A stretch of DNA of 20,536 bases from JAZRZI01 sp045601325 (GTDB taxonomy: Bacteria; Bacillota_I; Bacilli_A; RFN20; CAG-826), in assembly GCA_045601325.1 (NCBI GenBank), contig JAZRZI010000002.1, forward strand, positions 1 through 20,536. Direction: 5' to 3'. Shown in pieces: positions 1-6,041 of this stretch. The notes under the pieces are model-generated. The model saw only the letters and a program-made list of their open reading frames with translations. It had not been told where the DNA came from and did not search any database. Numbering within the stretch: the stretch's first letter is position 1; every line of letters begins with the position of its first letter. A program made the position numbers and the translations under genes.

Positions 1-126
1 ATATATAGTATAAATTAGAATAATATATAATATATTTATATATTTTATAATTAATAATATATTTTTTATTTCTTTTCTTTTATTCTTTCTTTTGGTTCTT
101 TTCTTTCTTCTTTTCTTTTCTTTAAA
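1..126. other. A/T-only segment followed by a pyrimidine tract
   Basis: Bases 1-60 are almost purely A and T (alternating AT-rich runs with only two G). Bases about 61-123 are almost all C/T on the + strand, so on the minus strand they form a long A/G-rich tract directly after the stop codon of the minus-strand gene at 127. No gene with a ribosome-binding site is visible; an 82-residue + strand frame starting at 92 is a shadow of the 127-495 gene. The segment could be an easily melted region near an origin or terminus, or simply low-complexity spacer. Confidence 0.6.
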
Positions 127-495
127 TCAATTTGAAACAACATGCACTTTCTCGTCTATACTTGTCCAATCAATGATTGATTCTAGCTTAACGCATTTCT
201 TTCTCAAATTGAGCTTATATATGAATGATGTGATGAGAGTATCTTCTTTGCTATCTATAAATGATATTGTGAGTGCATTTCTCTTTTTGTCTATGTTTGA
301 ATCTAATAACTCGTCTATACATTCATTTATCTCTTTTTGAAGATTTTTATTCCTGATGATTTGTTCATGCTTGTTCAATATGGATGATAGTGCATCTGGA
401 ATAGGATATTCCAAATATATTGGCAAATATGTCTTATCTATCTTTCTTTTTATGGGTTTTATCCTTGTTAACTCTAATAATGCTATATTTTGCAT
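127..495 (-). CDS. hypothetical protein, only minus-strand gene in the window
   Basis: A 122-residue reading frame on the minus strand. Its ATG (493-495) is preceded, on that strand, by a perfect AGGAGG about 6 bases upstream (complement of 501-506), which is why I accept it over the overlapping + strand frame. The protein is rich in Lys, Ile, Leu and Ser, with no signal peptide, membrane segment or motif I recognise; the middle (about residues 40-75) is charged and probably helical. It reads away from every other gene, so the region to its right is a divergent, origin- or promoter-like interval. Function unknown. Confidence 0.72.
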   Translation of the reverse strand: MQNIALLELTRIKPIKRKIDKTYLPIYLEYPIPDALSSILNKHEQIIRNKNLQKEINECIDELLDSNIDKKRNALTISFIDSKEDTLITSFIYKLNLRKKCVKLESIIDWTSIDEKVHVVSN

Positions 496-599
496 ATAAT
501 CCTCCTTATTTTATGCTATATGTGTTGAATTTTGGCACATCTTAGTACATTTCTTATTTTTTCTGTTCAAACTACAAATTTCCTGGCTTAAAGCCAAAT

Positions 600-658
600 A
601 TATGATATCAGCTGCTTTTTTCTAAATTATGATTGATATTTTGCTCCTGATATCATAT
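600..658. repeat. 12-bp perfect inverted repeat
   Basis: ATATGATATCAG at 600-611 is exactly complementary to CTGATATCATAT at 647-658, with a 35-base spacer. No U-run follows, so it is not an ordinary terminator. It lies upstream of the minus-strand gene and beside the DnaA-box region, which suits an operator or an origin-associated repeat. Inference only. Confidence 0.6.
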
Positions 659-677
659 TTATGTCTATTTACTGCCC

Positions 678-842
678 ATTTGGGGCAAAATTGTTTTTTA
701 TAACCCCCCTTATTGATATTTGTATGGTATATTCTCCATTTTTTCTAAAATTTTTACGATTTTTTGAAAATGACCTTGTATTTGGCTTATTTAGGGGTTT
801 AAAAGAAATTTTAGGTGTTATTGGTCGTATTTGGGGCAAAAT
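678..842. repeat. 14-bp direct repeat pair
   Basis: ATTTGGGGCAAAAT occurs at 678-691 and identically at 829-842, 151 bases apart, in a region without a convincing gene. A 63-residue frame spans both copies but lacks a ribosome-binding site. The pair could be a protein-binding iteron of the nearby putative origin. Confidence 0.55.
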
Positions 843-923
843 GGCTATATGAGGCTTATAAATGGGTAATTTGAGATGTGTTCTGTTTATTGGACTCTGA
901 AAATGGGGAAATATTGCTTGGAA

Positions 924-1019
924 TGTGGATAACTATGTGGGTAAGTGTGTGGATAACTCGTATGATGGGATTATTTTAGGTATTTTTATGTATTTTAATA
1001 TGATCAGCTATGTGGATAA
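924..1019. other. putative replication origin: three perfect DnaA boxes
   Basis: TGTGGATAA occurs at 924-932, 948-956 and 1011-1019, all in the same orientation. Its complement TTATCCACA is the classical high-affinity DnaA box. The first two are 24 bases apart start to start, the third 63 further on. The surrounding 496-1364 interval has no supported gene, carries inverted and direct repeats, and sits where gene direction switches from minus (127-495) to plus (all others). Together this fits an origin of replication of a phage or plasmid using host DnaA. No initiator gene is recognisable in the window, and whether the site is active cannot be told from sequence alone. Confidence 0.5.
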
Positions 1020-1128
1020 CTATTTATTGGCACAGTTATCGTCTTATGTGTGAAATGGGATGATTTGGGTGTTTTATACACAATTACGATATAAATTTCG
1101 ATGTTAGAACCTGGGGCATTATCGGAGA

Positions 1129-1177
1129 TTTTTTGGTCGGTGTGTGGTTTTAGTAGCCTGACCACACCGTCAAAAAA
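1129..1177. repeat. strong inverted repeat in the origin-like region
   Basis: The left arm is TTTTTTG (1129-1135), then TCGGTGTGTGGT; the right arm is ACCACACCG (1161-1169), then CAAAAAA (1171-1177). They pair over about 16-17 bp with one or two bulged bases around a 12-base loop. The T-run and A-run are inside the stem, with no U-run after it, so it is a poor terminator in either direction. A cruciform or regulator site near the DnaA boxes is likelier. Confidence 0.5.
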
Positions 1178-1364
1178 CAACGGTATTGCTTGGTTTTTGG
1201 TACTCCCAGTCGATCAAAATTGCAACGCAGGGATTTCAAAGTTCGGAAAATGTCTATTTTCTGAAACTTGAACCATATCAAAATTGATAGTAGCTTACAA
1301 CCAAGCCAAACAAAAAGGAAGTTTGGTTGAAGATTTTTTATTTATATTGAAGGAGGACAAGCCT

Positions 1365-1736
1365 ATGTCAACAAAAGAAATGTTAGAAAGAATTTGTAAC
1401 CAACTTGATTCTATTGAATCAAGAGTATCTGCACTTGAGTCTAAGAAGTCTACGACTTCTAAGACTCAGAGCAAGAAGTCAACTGTATCGAAGAAGTCTG
1501 AGAATCAGACTTGGGAGGAACATTTAACTGAGACATTCGGAGATAAGGAGACTCGTTCTAAGTTCGTAGAACTTAGAAAGAAGGTTGCAGAAGAGTTCAA
1601 GAATTTAGCCGATGAACACGAAGTGTTCATTCCTAAGAAGTCTTACAAGAAGGTTCTGAATGAGACTACTAGTAGTCTCAACGGTAAGTTCAACAAGGCA
1701 TCAGTTAAAAAGTCATTTTTAGCTAATGCTAAATAA
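1365..1736 (+). CDS. lysine/serine-rich coiled-coil protein
   Basis: A 123-residue protein. I start it at the ATG at 1365 because AGGAGG (1351-1356) lies 8 bases before it; the frame extends upstream to 1284 without a ribosome-binding site. Residues about 1-28 form a heptad-like helix (MLERICNQLDSIESRVSALE), then a low-complexity Lys/Ser/Thr linker (about 28-48), then a charged helical C-terminal half ending in a basic stretch. The basic linker suggests nucleic-acid contact, but no known domain is visible. It is the first gene after the origin-like interval and forms a unit of its own, closed by the terminator at 1757-1789. Confidence 0.85.
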   Translation: MSTKEMLERICNQLDSIESRVSALESKKSTTSKTQSKKSTVSKKSENQTWEEHLTETFGDKETRSKFVELRKKVAEEFKNLADEHEVFIPKKSYKKVLNETTSSLNGKFNKASVKKSFLANAK

Positions 1737-1756
1737 TGACTAAATAATCAGAGCCA

Positions 1757-1789
1757 AGCCTCACACCGTCTGGTGTGGGGCTTTTTTTT
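1757..1789 (+). terminator. Rho-independent terminator
   Basis: AGCCTCACACC (1757-1767) pairs with GGTGTGGGGCT (1772-1782) in an 11-bp stem with a 4-base loop, followed by a run of eight T. It ends the 1365-1736 gene. Confidence 0.92.
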
Positions 1790-1800
1790 ATGTCTATGGT

Positions 1801-1879
1801 TGAGAACATTTTTTGAATGTTTTCTCAACACATATATATAGAAAAGGGATTCAATATAAACCCCAAGTTCTATATATGT
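1801..1879 (+). promoter_or_regulatory. candidate promoter with two nested inverted repeats
   Basis: TTGAAT (1813-1818) and TATATA (1835-1840), 16 bases apart, resemble a sigma-A promoter for the 1935-3068 genes. TGAGAA-CATT (1801-1810) pairs with AATG-TT-TTCTCA (1816-1827), overlapping the -35. ATATATAGAA (1834-1843) pairs with TTCTATATAT (1868-1877) across a smaller GGG/CCC stem, overlapping the -10. Such arms over both promoter boxes suggest an operator or a leader hairpin. No regulator is identified. Confidence 0.45.
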
Positions 1880-1934
1880 AACTATAAAAAAATTTTTGTT
1901 GTTGCACTTTAGATGTGCAAGGAAGGAGAAGCTT

Positions 1935-2873
1935 ATGCAGAGAATCAAATTTGGAAAAGTTGTAACTATTAACGGTATGGAGTGCAAGAAAGTTGAAGAG
2001 TCACTTCATCTTACACTTATGGCTAGATATGGCTATGATGAAGAAGATTCTGAGTTCATCTTGGATTCTGTATGGGAAACAGTAGACAAGTCTGATTACC
2101 ATCAGTATATGATGGTTGCAGATGAGTGGGATAATCTCTCAGTTGTGGAGAGAAGTCTGAAGGGCTTGAACACCCTTGGTTCATTCCGAGAGCTTGTAAA
2201 GGTTTCTCAAAGATGGGTTGAGTTGTATTCTGACAACTTGAGTTTTGCTCAATGGCAGAATCAAGGTATGCCAAATCAGCCTTTGTATACATTTAAGGTT
2301 GATGCCGACTTACCTAAGTCTGAGCAAGTACTCAGAAATGCCATCGGTGACATTGTTGTGTATAGTGCAGATGGACAGTTAACATTCCTGATTCATTCAG
2401 AGCGTGACTACTCTGAAGTAACTGTTGGCAAGTCACACATCAGATTTGAGTCTATATATGAGTCAGATGTAGCCGAGTTGAATGGCTTGACTAATGATAG
2501 ACATGACAATCTAGCTATGATGTTTGTGCAGACTGTCTGTGAGATTCATAGTGAAGGGCTTGCAGAAGTGTTTAGTCCTATCCAAGACCAGCTCGATGAG
2601 TATCAGAAGAGCAACAAGTTGTATTGGCACTTTGATACCAATATGACTTCTGATACATACGAGGAGTGCACTTGGGTATTCTCTGAAGAGTTCACAGAGA
2701 AGGCTCACTTGGAAGATGACTGTATCTTCTGCTACTCTTGGGAGTCTGCTCAAGAATTGGTAGCAGAAGGTGTTTACACCGACACAGACTTCGGCTTCGA
2801 AGAAGTTATAGAGTTATATCCAGATGGGGATTATAGCTCAGGTTTAGCAATTGTTGTAAGAAAGGGGGTGTAG
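1935..2873 (+). CDS. hypothetical acidic protein, 312 residues
   Basis: Start chosen at 1935, where AAGGAGA sits 7-8 bases upstream in the leader ggagaagcttATG; the frame continues upstream to 1896 without a ribosome-binding site. The protein is strongly acidic (many Asp/Glu clusters) and soluble-looking, with no signal peptide or membrane helix. It has several Trp/Tyr-rich patches (for example around QRWVELYSDNLSFAQWQNQG near residues 95-115). I recognise no domain. Four bases separate it from the 63-residue gene at 2877, so the two are probably co-transcribed and end at the terminator at 3091-3125. Its size and acidity would also suit a DNA-mimic protein, but nothing specific supports that. 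Confidence 0.88.
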   Translation: MQRIKFGKVVTINGMECKKVEESLHLTLMARYGYDEEDSEFILDSVWETVDKSDYHQYMMVADEWDNLSVVERSLKGLNTLGSFRELVKVSQRWVELYSDNLSFAQWQNQGMPNQPLYTFKVDADLPKSEQVLRNAIGDIVVYSADGQLTFLIHSERDYSEVTVGKSHIRFESIYESDVAELNGLTNDRHDNLAMMFVQTVCEIHSEGLAEVFSPIQDQLDEYQKSNKLYWHFDTNMTSDTYEECTWVFSEEFTEKAHLEDDCIFCYSWESAQELVAEGVYTDTDFGFEEVIELYPDGDYSSGLAIVVRKGV

Positions 2874-2876
2874 CTT

Positions 2877-3068
2877 ATGAATAAAGCTTATGAGTATACC
2901 TTAAGTCTGATGCTCAAGAATGATGATGATTACATCATTACTCGTAATCGAGCATTTGCAGACTTCTGTTCCGACAATGATGATAGGCTTGGCATAGAAG
3001 TATGGGATGTATCAGATGATACATTCAAGATTAATCGTGCAAAGGTTAAGCTCGAAGTCATCAAATAG
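2877..3068 (+). CDS. small hypothetical protein
   Basis: A 63-residue protein starting 3 bases after the previous stop. The GGGGG ribosome-binding region lies inside the 3' end of the upstream gene (leader gtgtagcttATG), which implies translational coupling. It begins MNKAYEYTLSLMLKNDDDYI and is acidic in the first half and basic at the end (NRAKVKLEVIK). No known motif. Confidence 0.8.
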   Translation: MNKAYEYTLSLMLKNDDDYIITRNRAFADFCSDNDDRLGIEVWDVSDDTFKINRAKVKLEVIK

Positions 3069-3090
3069 TTTCATAAAGCATAGAATCTGA

Positions 3091-3125
3091 AGTCATCACT
3101 CTTATGTAAGAGTGGTGGCTTTTAT
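3091..3125 (+). terminator. Rho-independent terminator
   Basis: AGTCATCACTCTTA (3091-3104) pairs with TAAGAGTGGTGGCT (3107-3120) over up to 14 bp with G-U pairs, followed by TTTATT. It ends the 1935-3068 unit and insulates the structured RNA region that follows. Confidence 0.88.
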
Positions 3126-3163
3126 TGTGTGCTTTATTGTTCAAATTGCATACCTTGGTAGAC

Positions 3164-3192
3164 TTGAACAACCTACCAATTACAACTAAATA
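3164..3192 (+). promoter_or_regulatory. candidate promoter for the structured RNA
   Basis: TTGAAC (3164-3169) and TAAATA (3187-3192) are 17 bases apart, matching the sigma-A consensus at 5/6 and 4/6 positions. Transcription would start near 3198, the left edge of the structured segment, with no gene in between. A TTGGTAG/CTACCAA inverted repeat (from about 3154 to 3180) overlaps the -35 box. Confidence 0.5.
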
Positions 3193-3197
3193 GTAGT

Positions 3198-3570
3198 TCC
3201 ACAGATAGTCGAGATTACATATCTAGAGAGTGAGAGACCTAGACCGATGGAGTGCTTATTCAGACAGACATCATATGTATTAACGTCACTATCAAAACCG
3301 TATATCTTGAAGTCGGTTTGCTCCAGAATGTGGGTAAAGATAGTCGTAAGAGTTTAGCGACTTAGGATACATTAGTGAGTGCACAGTCTATGACCATAGT
3401 TGGAAAAATCTGCATCACTAGTGTTGAACCACTCTTGACTGTATGTTGTCTAGTCAACAACTAATCGGTTTGCAAGCTTTGAGTTCCGATGAAAATAAAA
3501 AAGTACAAGCTTGGCTATATGTGGGTTAGCCACCAACCTTATAACTCTATACACACTTCTTGTACTTATG
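3198..3570 (+). ncRNA. candidate large structured non-coding RNA
   Basis: About 370 bases without a usable reading frame but full of nested pairings on the + strand: CCTA (3238)/TAGG (3362) enclosing GGAG (3249)/CTCC (3321), which encloses AAACCG (3295)/CGGTTT (3314); AGTCG/CGACT (3343-3363); TAGTGA-TGCA (3373)/TGCATCACTA (3410) with an inner CTATG/ATAG; ACAGTC (3382)/GACTGT (3436) as an alternative; GTTG/CAAC (3444-3460); ATCGG/CCGAT (3463-3490); and a 9-bp closing stem AAGTACAAG (3501)/CTTGTACTT (3559). A promoter-like pair precedes it and a tRNA-like sequence follows. Large ornate RNAs of the ROOL and GOLLD classes occur in Firmicute phages next to tRNA genes and are 500-800 bases long; the setting fits, but I cannot confirm class membership from memory. 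Confidence 0.5.
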
Positions 3571-3602
3571 TACGTCTATATTCTAAAAATTCTATTATTC
3601 AA

Positions 3603-3625
3603 TTGACATATATGTTGTATGGGGT
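3603..3625 (+). promoter_or_regulatory. -35-like TTGACA before the tRNA-like element
   Basis: A perfect TTGACA lies at 3603-3608, but the hexamer 17 bases downstream is only weakly -10-like. It could promote the tRNA-like sequence at 3636 or the gene at 3795. Weak call. Confidence 0.25.
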
Positions 3626-3635
3626 TATTCGAATG

Positions 3636-3702
3636 TTCCAAGAAAGGTATTCATAGTTCGTATAAAGGTGCTATGTCTGTGGGTTCAATTCCCACCTTGG
3701 AC
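3636..3702 (+). tRNA. degenerate or atypical tRNA-like sequence
   Basis: GTGGG-TTCAATT-CCCAC (3679-3695) is a textbook T-arm, immediately followed by CTTGGAC (3696-3702), which pairs with TTCCAAG (3636-3642) at six of seven positions as an acceptor stem. Between them ATAGT (3653)/GCTAT (3670) can form an anticodon-like stem, but the loop is 12 bases instead of 7, and I find no convincing D-arm or T-33/anticodon. The total is 67 bases, short for a tRNA. It may be a decayed phage tRNA, a tRNA mimic at the 3' end of the structured RNA, or a tRNA I have folded wrongly. No amino acid is assigned. Confidence 0.35.
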
Positions 3703-3794
3703 TTAGTTATCTGTTGGATAGTCGTATTCACAAAGGTTGGTATGACATAGCTACGACAGATAATTATAAATTATTACGAAAGGGGTTGATACAT

Positions 3795-3932
3795 ATGAAT
3801 GATTATGATTATTATTCAGACTTCAGTTATGTACGACTTGATGCAGTTTCTGATGTTATTGAGTTTGTATCAGATGAAGAGTATGAAGAGTATCTTGAGA
3901 GTTTAGCAGACCATTCAGATACTCTTCAGTAA
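3795..3932 (+). CDS. very acidic 45-residue protein
   Basis: I place the start at 3795 (gaaaggggttgatacatATG); the frame runs upstream to 3714 but that part overlaps the tRNA-like region and lacks a ribosome-binding site. The product is dominated by Asp, Glu and Tyr (MNDYDYYSDF..., then DEEYEEYLE), with almost no basic residues. Its 3' end forms the first copy of a 25-bp direct repeat (3921-3945) that recurs after the gene. Such tiny acidic phage proteins sometimes act as inhibitors of host factors, but nothing specific shows this. Confidence 0.7.
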   Translation: MNDYDYYSDFSYVRLDAVSDVIEFVSDEEYEEYLESLADHSDTLQ

Positions 3933-4042
3933 CTTGTTAATCAAGCATACCATTAAGATACTTTGCAGTAACTACTCTTTGCAGTAATTACTCTTTAGTA
4001 ACTACTCTTTGGTAACTACTCTTCAGTAACTTGTTAACCAAG
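3921..4042 (+). repeat. tandem repeat block and flanking 25-bp direct repeat
   Basis: ACTCTTCAGTAACTTGTTAA, then (T/C)CAAG, occurs at 3921-3945 and 4018-4042. Between them lie four or five imperfect 14-16 base units of the form TAACTACTCTTTG(C)AG (about 3967-4030). The first copy contains the last codons and stop of the 45-residue gene, so the block looks like slippage or unequal duplication that started at the end of that gene. It could also be an iteron-like protein-binding array. Confidence 0.75.
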
Positions 4043-4081
4043 TGGTTACTCACTAATTATAACATTAGTCCACTCATCATT

Positions 4082-4111
4082 CAACCACATTAAGTGTAAT
4101 AGATGTGGTTG
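4082..4111 (+). promoter_or_regulatory. leader hairpin just before a ribosome-binding site
   Basis: CAACCACAT (4082-4090) pairs with ATGTGGTTG (4103-4111) around a 12-base loop. The ribosome-binding site of the 4128 gene (AGGAG, 4116-4120) begins only a few bases downstream. No U-run follows, so translational control or RNA 5'-end protection is more likely than termination. Confidence 0.5.
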
Positions 4112-4127
4112 GGTTAGGAGAATATTT

Positions 4128-4331
4128 ATGAATAAATTTGAAACAATTGGAGTGAACTATCAGTATTTGGCACAGACAGTTGAGCAAGCTACTAAGTCTT
4201 TAATGATTAGTTGTAATGCTTGTACACATAGTACTAGATGTCTGTATAAGGACTGTGAGCATTGTCCTATTCAGATGACTCACAATCTAGTAGTGGCAAG
4301 TTTAAGTGATAGTGTGCAGGAGGAGAATTAA
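4128..4331 (+). CDS. small cysteine-rich, probable zinc-binding protein
   Basis: A 67-residue protein with RBS AGGAG 7 bases before the ATG. Residues 29-47 hold the cluster CNACTHSTRCLYKDCEHC, five Cys and two His spaced as CxxC-H-Cx4CxxC, which should bind a zinc ion. The gene at 16055 encodes a similar short Cys cluster (CRGCMYENACDYVDC), and I have seen such small Cys-knuckle proteins repeatedly in Firmicute phages. Partner and role are unknown. Its TAA stop shares one base with the ATG of the next gene. Confidence 0.82.
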   Translation: MNKFETIGVNYQYLAQTVEQATKSLMISCNACTHSTRCLYKDCEHCPIQMTHNLVVASLSDSVQEEN

Positions 4332-4456
4332 TGAAGATATTTGAATTTATAAACGAAAACGGAAACAGAATTTACGGAATAAATGTATATGGAATATGCA
4401 TTACATATACAACTAGAACGGAAAGAGATAAAGCATTTCTTAGTTTACAGAATTAG
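4331..4456 (+). CDS. 41-residue hypothetical protein, overlapping start
   Basis: The ATG at 4331 overlaps the preceding stop codon by one base (TAATG), and AGGAGG/AGGAGA at 4319-4326 lies inside the upstream gene. It encodes MKIFEFINENGNRIYGINVYGICI and a basic/polar tail ending FLSLQN. The compact beta-like pattern (FEFINENGNRIYGINVYG) looks like a genuine small protein. Translation is very probably coupled to the 4128 gene. Confidence 0.68.
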   Translation: MKIFEFINENGNRIYGINVYGICITYTTRTERDKAFLSLQN

Positions 4457-4472
4457 AAAGGAGAGAACGGAA

Positions 4473-4826
4473 ATGAAAATCAAGGCAATCTTAGTAATTA
4501 TATGTGTTTGGTTTAGTGCATCGATTATAGATACAAATGCAAAAAATTTAACCAACAACTCTTATGCAGAGTGGAACTTATTCCATATGGCATTTGATAG
4601 AGCAACAGAATATCCCTTAAGCACAATAGTAGTCAGTATCGATAAGGGAAACGACCTAGTAATTGTTGAAGATTTCAACGGAAACCTATGGTCGTTTAAG
4701 GGAACTGAAGATTGGCAAAAGGGAGATATATGTTCCTTGATAATGTCAGATAACGGAACGGAAATCATTAATGATGATTCAATTGTAAAGGCAAAGTACG
4801 ATGGATTCGTAAAGGGAAAGGAGTGA
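4473..4826 (+). CDS. putative secreted or membrane-anchored protein
   Basis: A 117-residue protein starting at 4473, 9 bases after AAAGGAG (4457-4463); the open frame upstream of it overlaps the previous gene. Residues 1-23 look like a signal peptide: MKIK, a hydrophobic core AILVIICVWFSASII, then a polar DTNAK that could be cleaved. The mature part is polar and beta-rich (STIVVSIDKGNDLVIVEDFNG, NLWSFKGTEDW), resembling small phage proteins of unknown function that I have seen in Clostridia. The last codons (Lys-Gly-Lys-Glu-stop) double as the ribosome-binding site of the next gene. Confidence 0.85.
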   Translation: MKIKAILVIICVWFSASIIDTNAKNLTNNSYAEWNLFHMAFDRATEYPLSTIVVSIDKGNDLVIVEDFNGNLWSFKGTEDWQKGDICSLIMSDNGTEIINDDSIVKAKYDGFVKGKE

Positions 4827-4831
4827 TTAGT

Positions 4832-4897
4832 ATGACAATTAAGGACATTCAAGATGCATACAATGAGTATAAGGAAACTGTTAATAATAGCAGATAA
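4832..4897 (+). CDS. 21-residue micropeptide or gene remnant
   Basis: The ATG at 4832 has a full-strength leader (aaaggagtgattagtATG), the same used by longer genes here, but the frame ends after MTIKDIQDAYNEYKETVNNSR. It may be a real micropeptide, a truncated gene, or a leader whose translation keeps ribosomes moving toward the 4910 gene 12 bases downstream. The start signal is convincing; the function is not known. Confidence 0.5.
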   Translation: MTIKDIQDAYNEYKETVNNSR

Positions 4898-4909
4898 GGA
4901 GAAATTAAT

Positions 4910-5116
4910 ATGAATTGGAAAAAAGAAGTGAAGTGGCAAGACTTTGCCACAAGAGTCATACTGAAAAACGGAAACCCAACATTGAAAGATGCCATAGACT
5001 GTAAAATGCCTGTTGGTATCTTTAATGAGATATGTATGAAAAACATATCAACAGAAACGATGTTGGCTTGGGCTAATCAGATTATTAGCCATTACGGTAA
5101 AAAGGGAAAGGAGTGA
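4910..5116 (+). CDS. 68-residue hypothetical protein
   Basis: RBS AAGGAG lies 8-9 bases before ATG. The sequence is basic at the N-terminus (MNWKKEVKWQDFATRV) and helical later (ETMLAWANQIISHYGKKGKE). No recognised domain. As with the gene ending at 4826, the final KGKE-stop codons contain the AAAGGAG that serves the next gene, so the two genes share a repeated junction. Confidence 0.75.
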   Translation: MNWKKEVKWQDFATRVILKNGNPTLKDAIDCKMPVGIFNEICMKNISTETMLAWANQIISHYGKKGKE

Positions 5117-5121
5117 TTTGT

Positions 5122-5394
5122 ATGTCTATTAAAGATTTTTTATGCATTGCTAGATATGGCAATGAAAATTGGAAAGGTTGCTTTTCCGAAAGAGAACTGA
5201 TGGAAAATGCAACTGATTACAAGGCAGAGTATGACTACTCAATTGCACAAGGCAAACCAACGCCTGTTATATGTGCATTATGTGAGTTGTTATATACAGA
5301 TATGCACATCAATATGCCTAGTAACTTCAATGTTAGAAATATGAAAGGCATATTGAAAGATGCAACAATAGCAATACAGATGCAATTATTATAG
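5122..5394 (+). CDS. 90-residue hypothetical protein
   Basis: I use the ATG at 5122 (leader aaaggagtgatttgtATG) rather than the in-frame GTG at 5113, which is too close to the Shine-Dalgarno. It encodes MSIKDFLCIARYGNENWKGC and continues as a mixed helical protein with five Cys (residues 8, 20, 51, 54 and around them) that include a CALC pair. No named family recognised. The start MSIKDFL resembles the 4832 micropeptide start MTIKDIQ, which might reflect an old duplication. Confidence 0.75.
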   Translation: MSIKDFLCIARYGNENWKGCFSERELMENATDYKAEYDYSIAQGKPTPVICALCELLYTDMHINMPSNFNVRNMKGILKDATIAIQMQLL

Positions 5395-5413
5395 AAAGGT
5401 AGGTAATGATGAT

Positions 5414-5569
5414 ATGAGAAATGGAAATGTAGAAAGTACTATTATTCGTGCAACTTATGCAGATATTCCTAGTTGTAAGGCAAGACTTATAGCAAAGGGA
5501 TATGCACTTAATAACATTGAAATAGTAAAGATAACTCATAACAGATATGATGTTGTGGGTTATAGATAG
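5414..5569 (+). CDS. 51-residue hypothetical protein
   Basis: The ATG at 5414 follows AAAGGTAGG (5395-5403); spacing is slightly long. It encodes MRNGNVESTIIRATYADIPSCKARLIAKGYALNNIEIVKITHNRYDVVGYR, which has a beta-alpha-beta rhythm and a basic charge. A frame on the opposite strand covers the same bases but lacks a ribosome-binding site. The terminator at 5581 follows within 12 bases, so this is the last gene of the 4128-5569 unit. Confidence 0.65.
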   Translation: MRNGNVESTIIRATYADIPSCKARLIAKGYALNNIEIVKITHNRYDVVGYR

Positions 5570-5580
5570 GAATGATTATA

Positions 5581-5609
5581 AGGGAACTCAGAAATGAGTT
5601 CCTTTTTTT
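5581..5609 (+). terminator. Rho-independent terminator
   Basis: GGAACTC (5583-5589) pairs with GAGTTCC (5596-5602) around a 6-base loop and is followed by seven T. It closes the 4128-5569 unit. Confidence 0.9.
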
Positions 5610-5633
5610 AGTGCAAAGAAAGGAGAATAACAT

Positions 5634-5846
5634 ATGGTAGAGAAAATTAACAAAGGATTTGAAGAACTAAGGAACGCATTTATGCTTTGCCTAGTTGAAG
5701 ACTACAAGTGTTCTTTAGTTGCCAAGAACAAAAGAACAAAGGCAAAGCTTGAAAAGGTATTTACAAGCCCAGAATTTGAGTTGTGGAATACAACTCAACT
5801 TAGTGGGGCAGAATTAATAAGCGAAATACAGAAAGGAGTGTGTTAG
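5634..5846 (+). CDS. 70-residue hypothetical protein
   Basis: RBS AAAGGAG (5619-5625) lies 8 bases before the ATG. The protein (MVEKINKGFEELRNAFMLCL... to IQKGVC) is helical and basic in the middle (KNKRTKAKLEKVF). No known family. First gene after the 5581 terminator, so a promoter should lie close upstream, but I see no clear one. Its 3' end carries the AAAGGAG for the 5849 gene. Confidence 0.78.
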   Translation: MVEKINKGFEELRNAFMLCLVEDYKCSLVAKNKRTKAKLEKVFTSPEFELWNTTQLSGAELISEIQKGVC

Positions 5847-5848
5847 GT

Positions 5849-6022
5849 ATGGCAATGTACGGTTGTAAGGAAATTGATAGACAGTTGTTTGTTACTCTTG
5901 AGCGAGATACTCGTAGACAAAATCACTACTTTGTGTTCAATGATATGAACAAGGTAGACGATTTTTGGGCAGACAATGATAGAGATGCAATGGAAATATT
6001 CCACGAATATTACGTTGCATAA
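5849..6022 (+). CDS. 57-residue hypothetical protein
   Basis: I choose ATG 5849 over the in-frame GTG at 5840, because 5849 is well spaced from AAAGGAG (5831-5837) while GTG overlaps the previous gene's last codons. It encodes MAMYGCKEIDRQLFVTLERDT, then VFNDMNKVDDFWADNDRDAMEIFHEYYVA, a compact alpha/beta sequence. Unknown function. Confidence 0.75.
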   Translation: MAMYGCKEIDRQLFVTLERDTRRQNHYFVFNDMNKVDDFWADNDRDAMEIFHEYYVA

Positions 6023-6041
6023 AGGAAAGGGGAAATGAGTT

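Noticed and set aside
92..340. 82-residue + strand frame at the left edge
   Set aside because: It is the complement of the minus-strand gene 127-495, which has a perfect AGGAGG; the + frame starts in a pyrimidine tract and lacks a Shine-Dalgarno.
661..852. 63-residue + strand reading frame in the gene-free left region
   Set aside because: No ribosome-binding site before its ATG, unusual hydrophobic/aromatic composition, and it spans both copies of a 14-bp direct repeat; more likely chance frame in an origin-like region.
3714..3794. N-terminal extension of the 45-residue acidic protein
   Set aside because: No Shine-Dalgarno before 3714; the extension begins next to the tRNA-like sequence, while AAAGGGG sits in front of ATG 3795.
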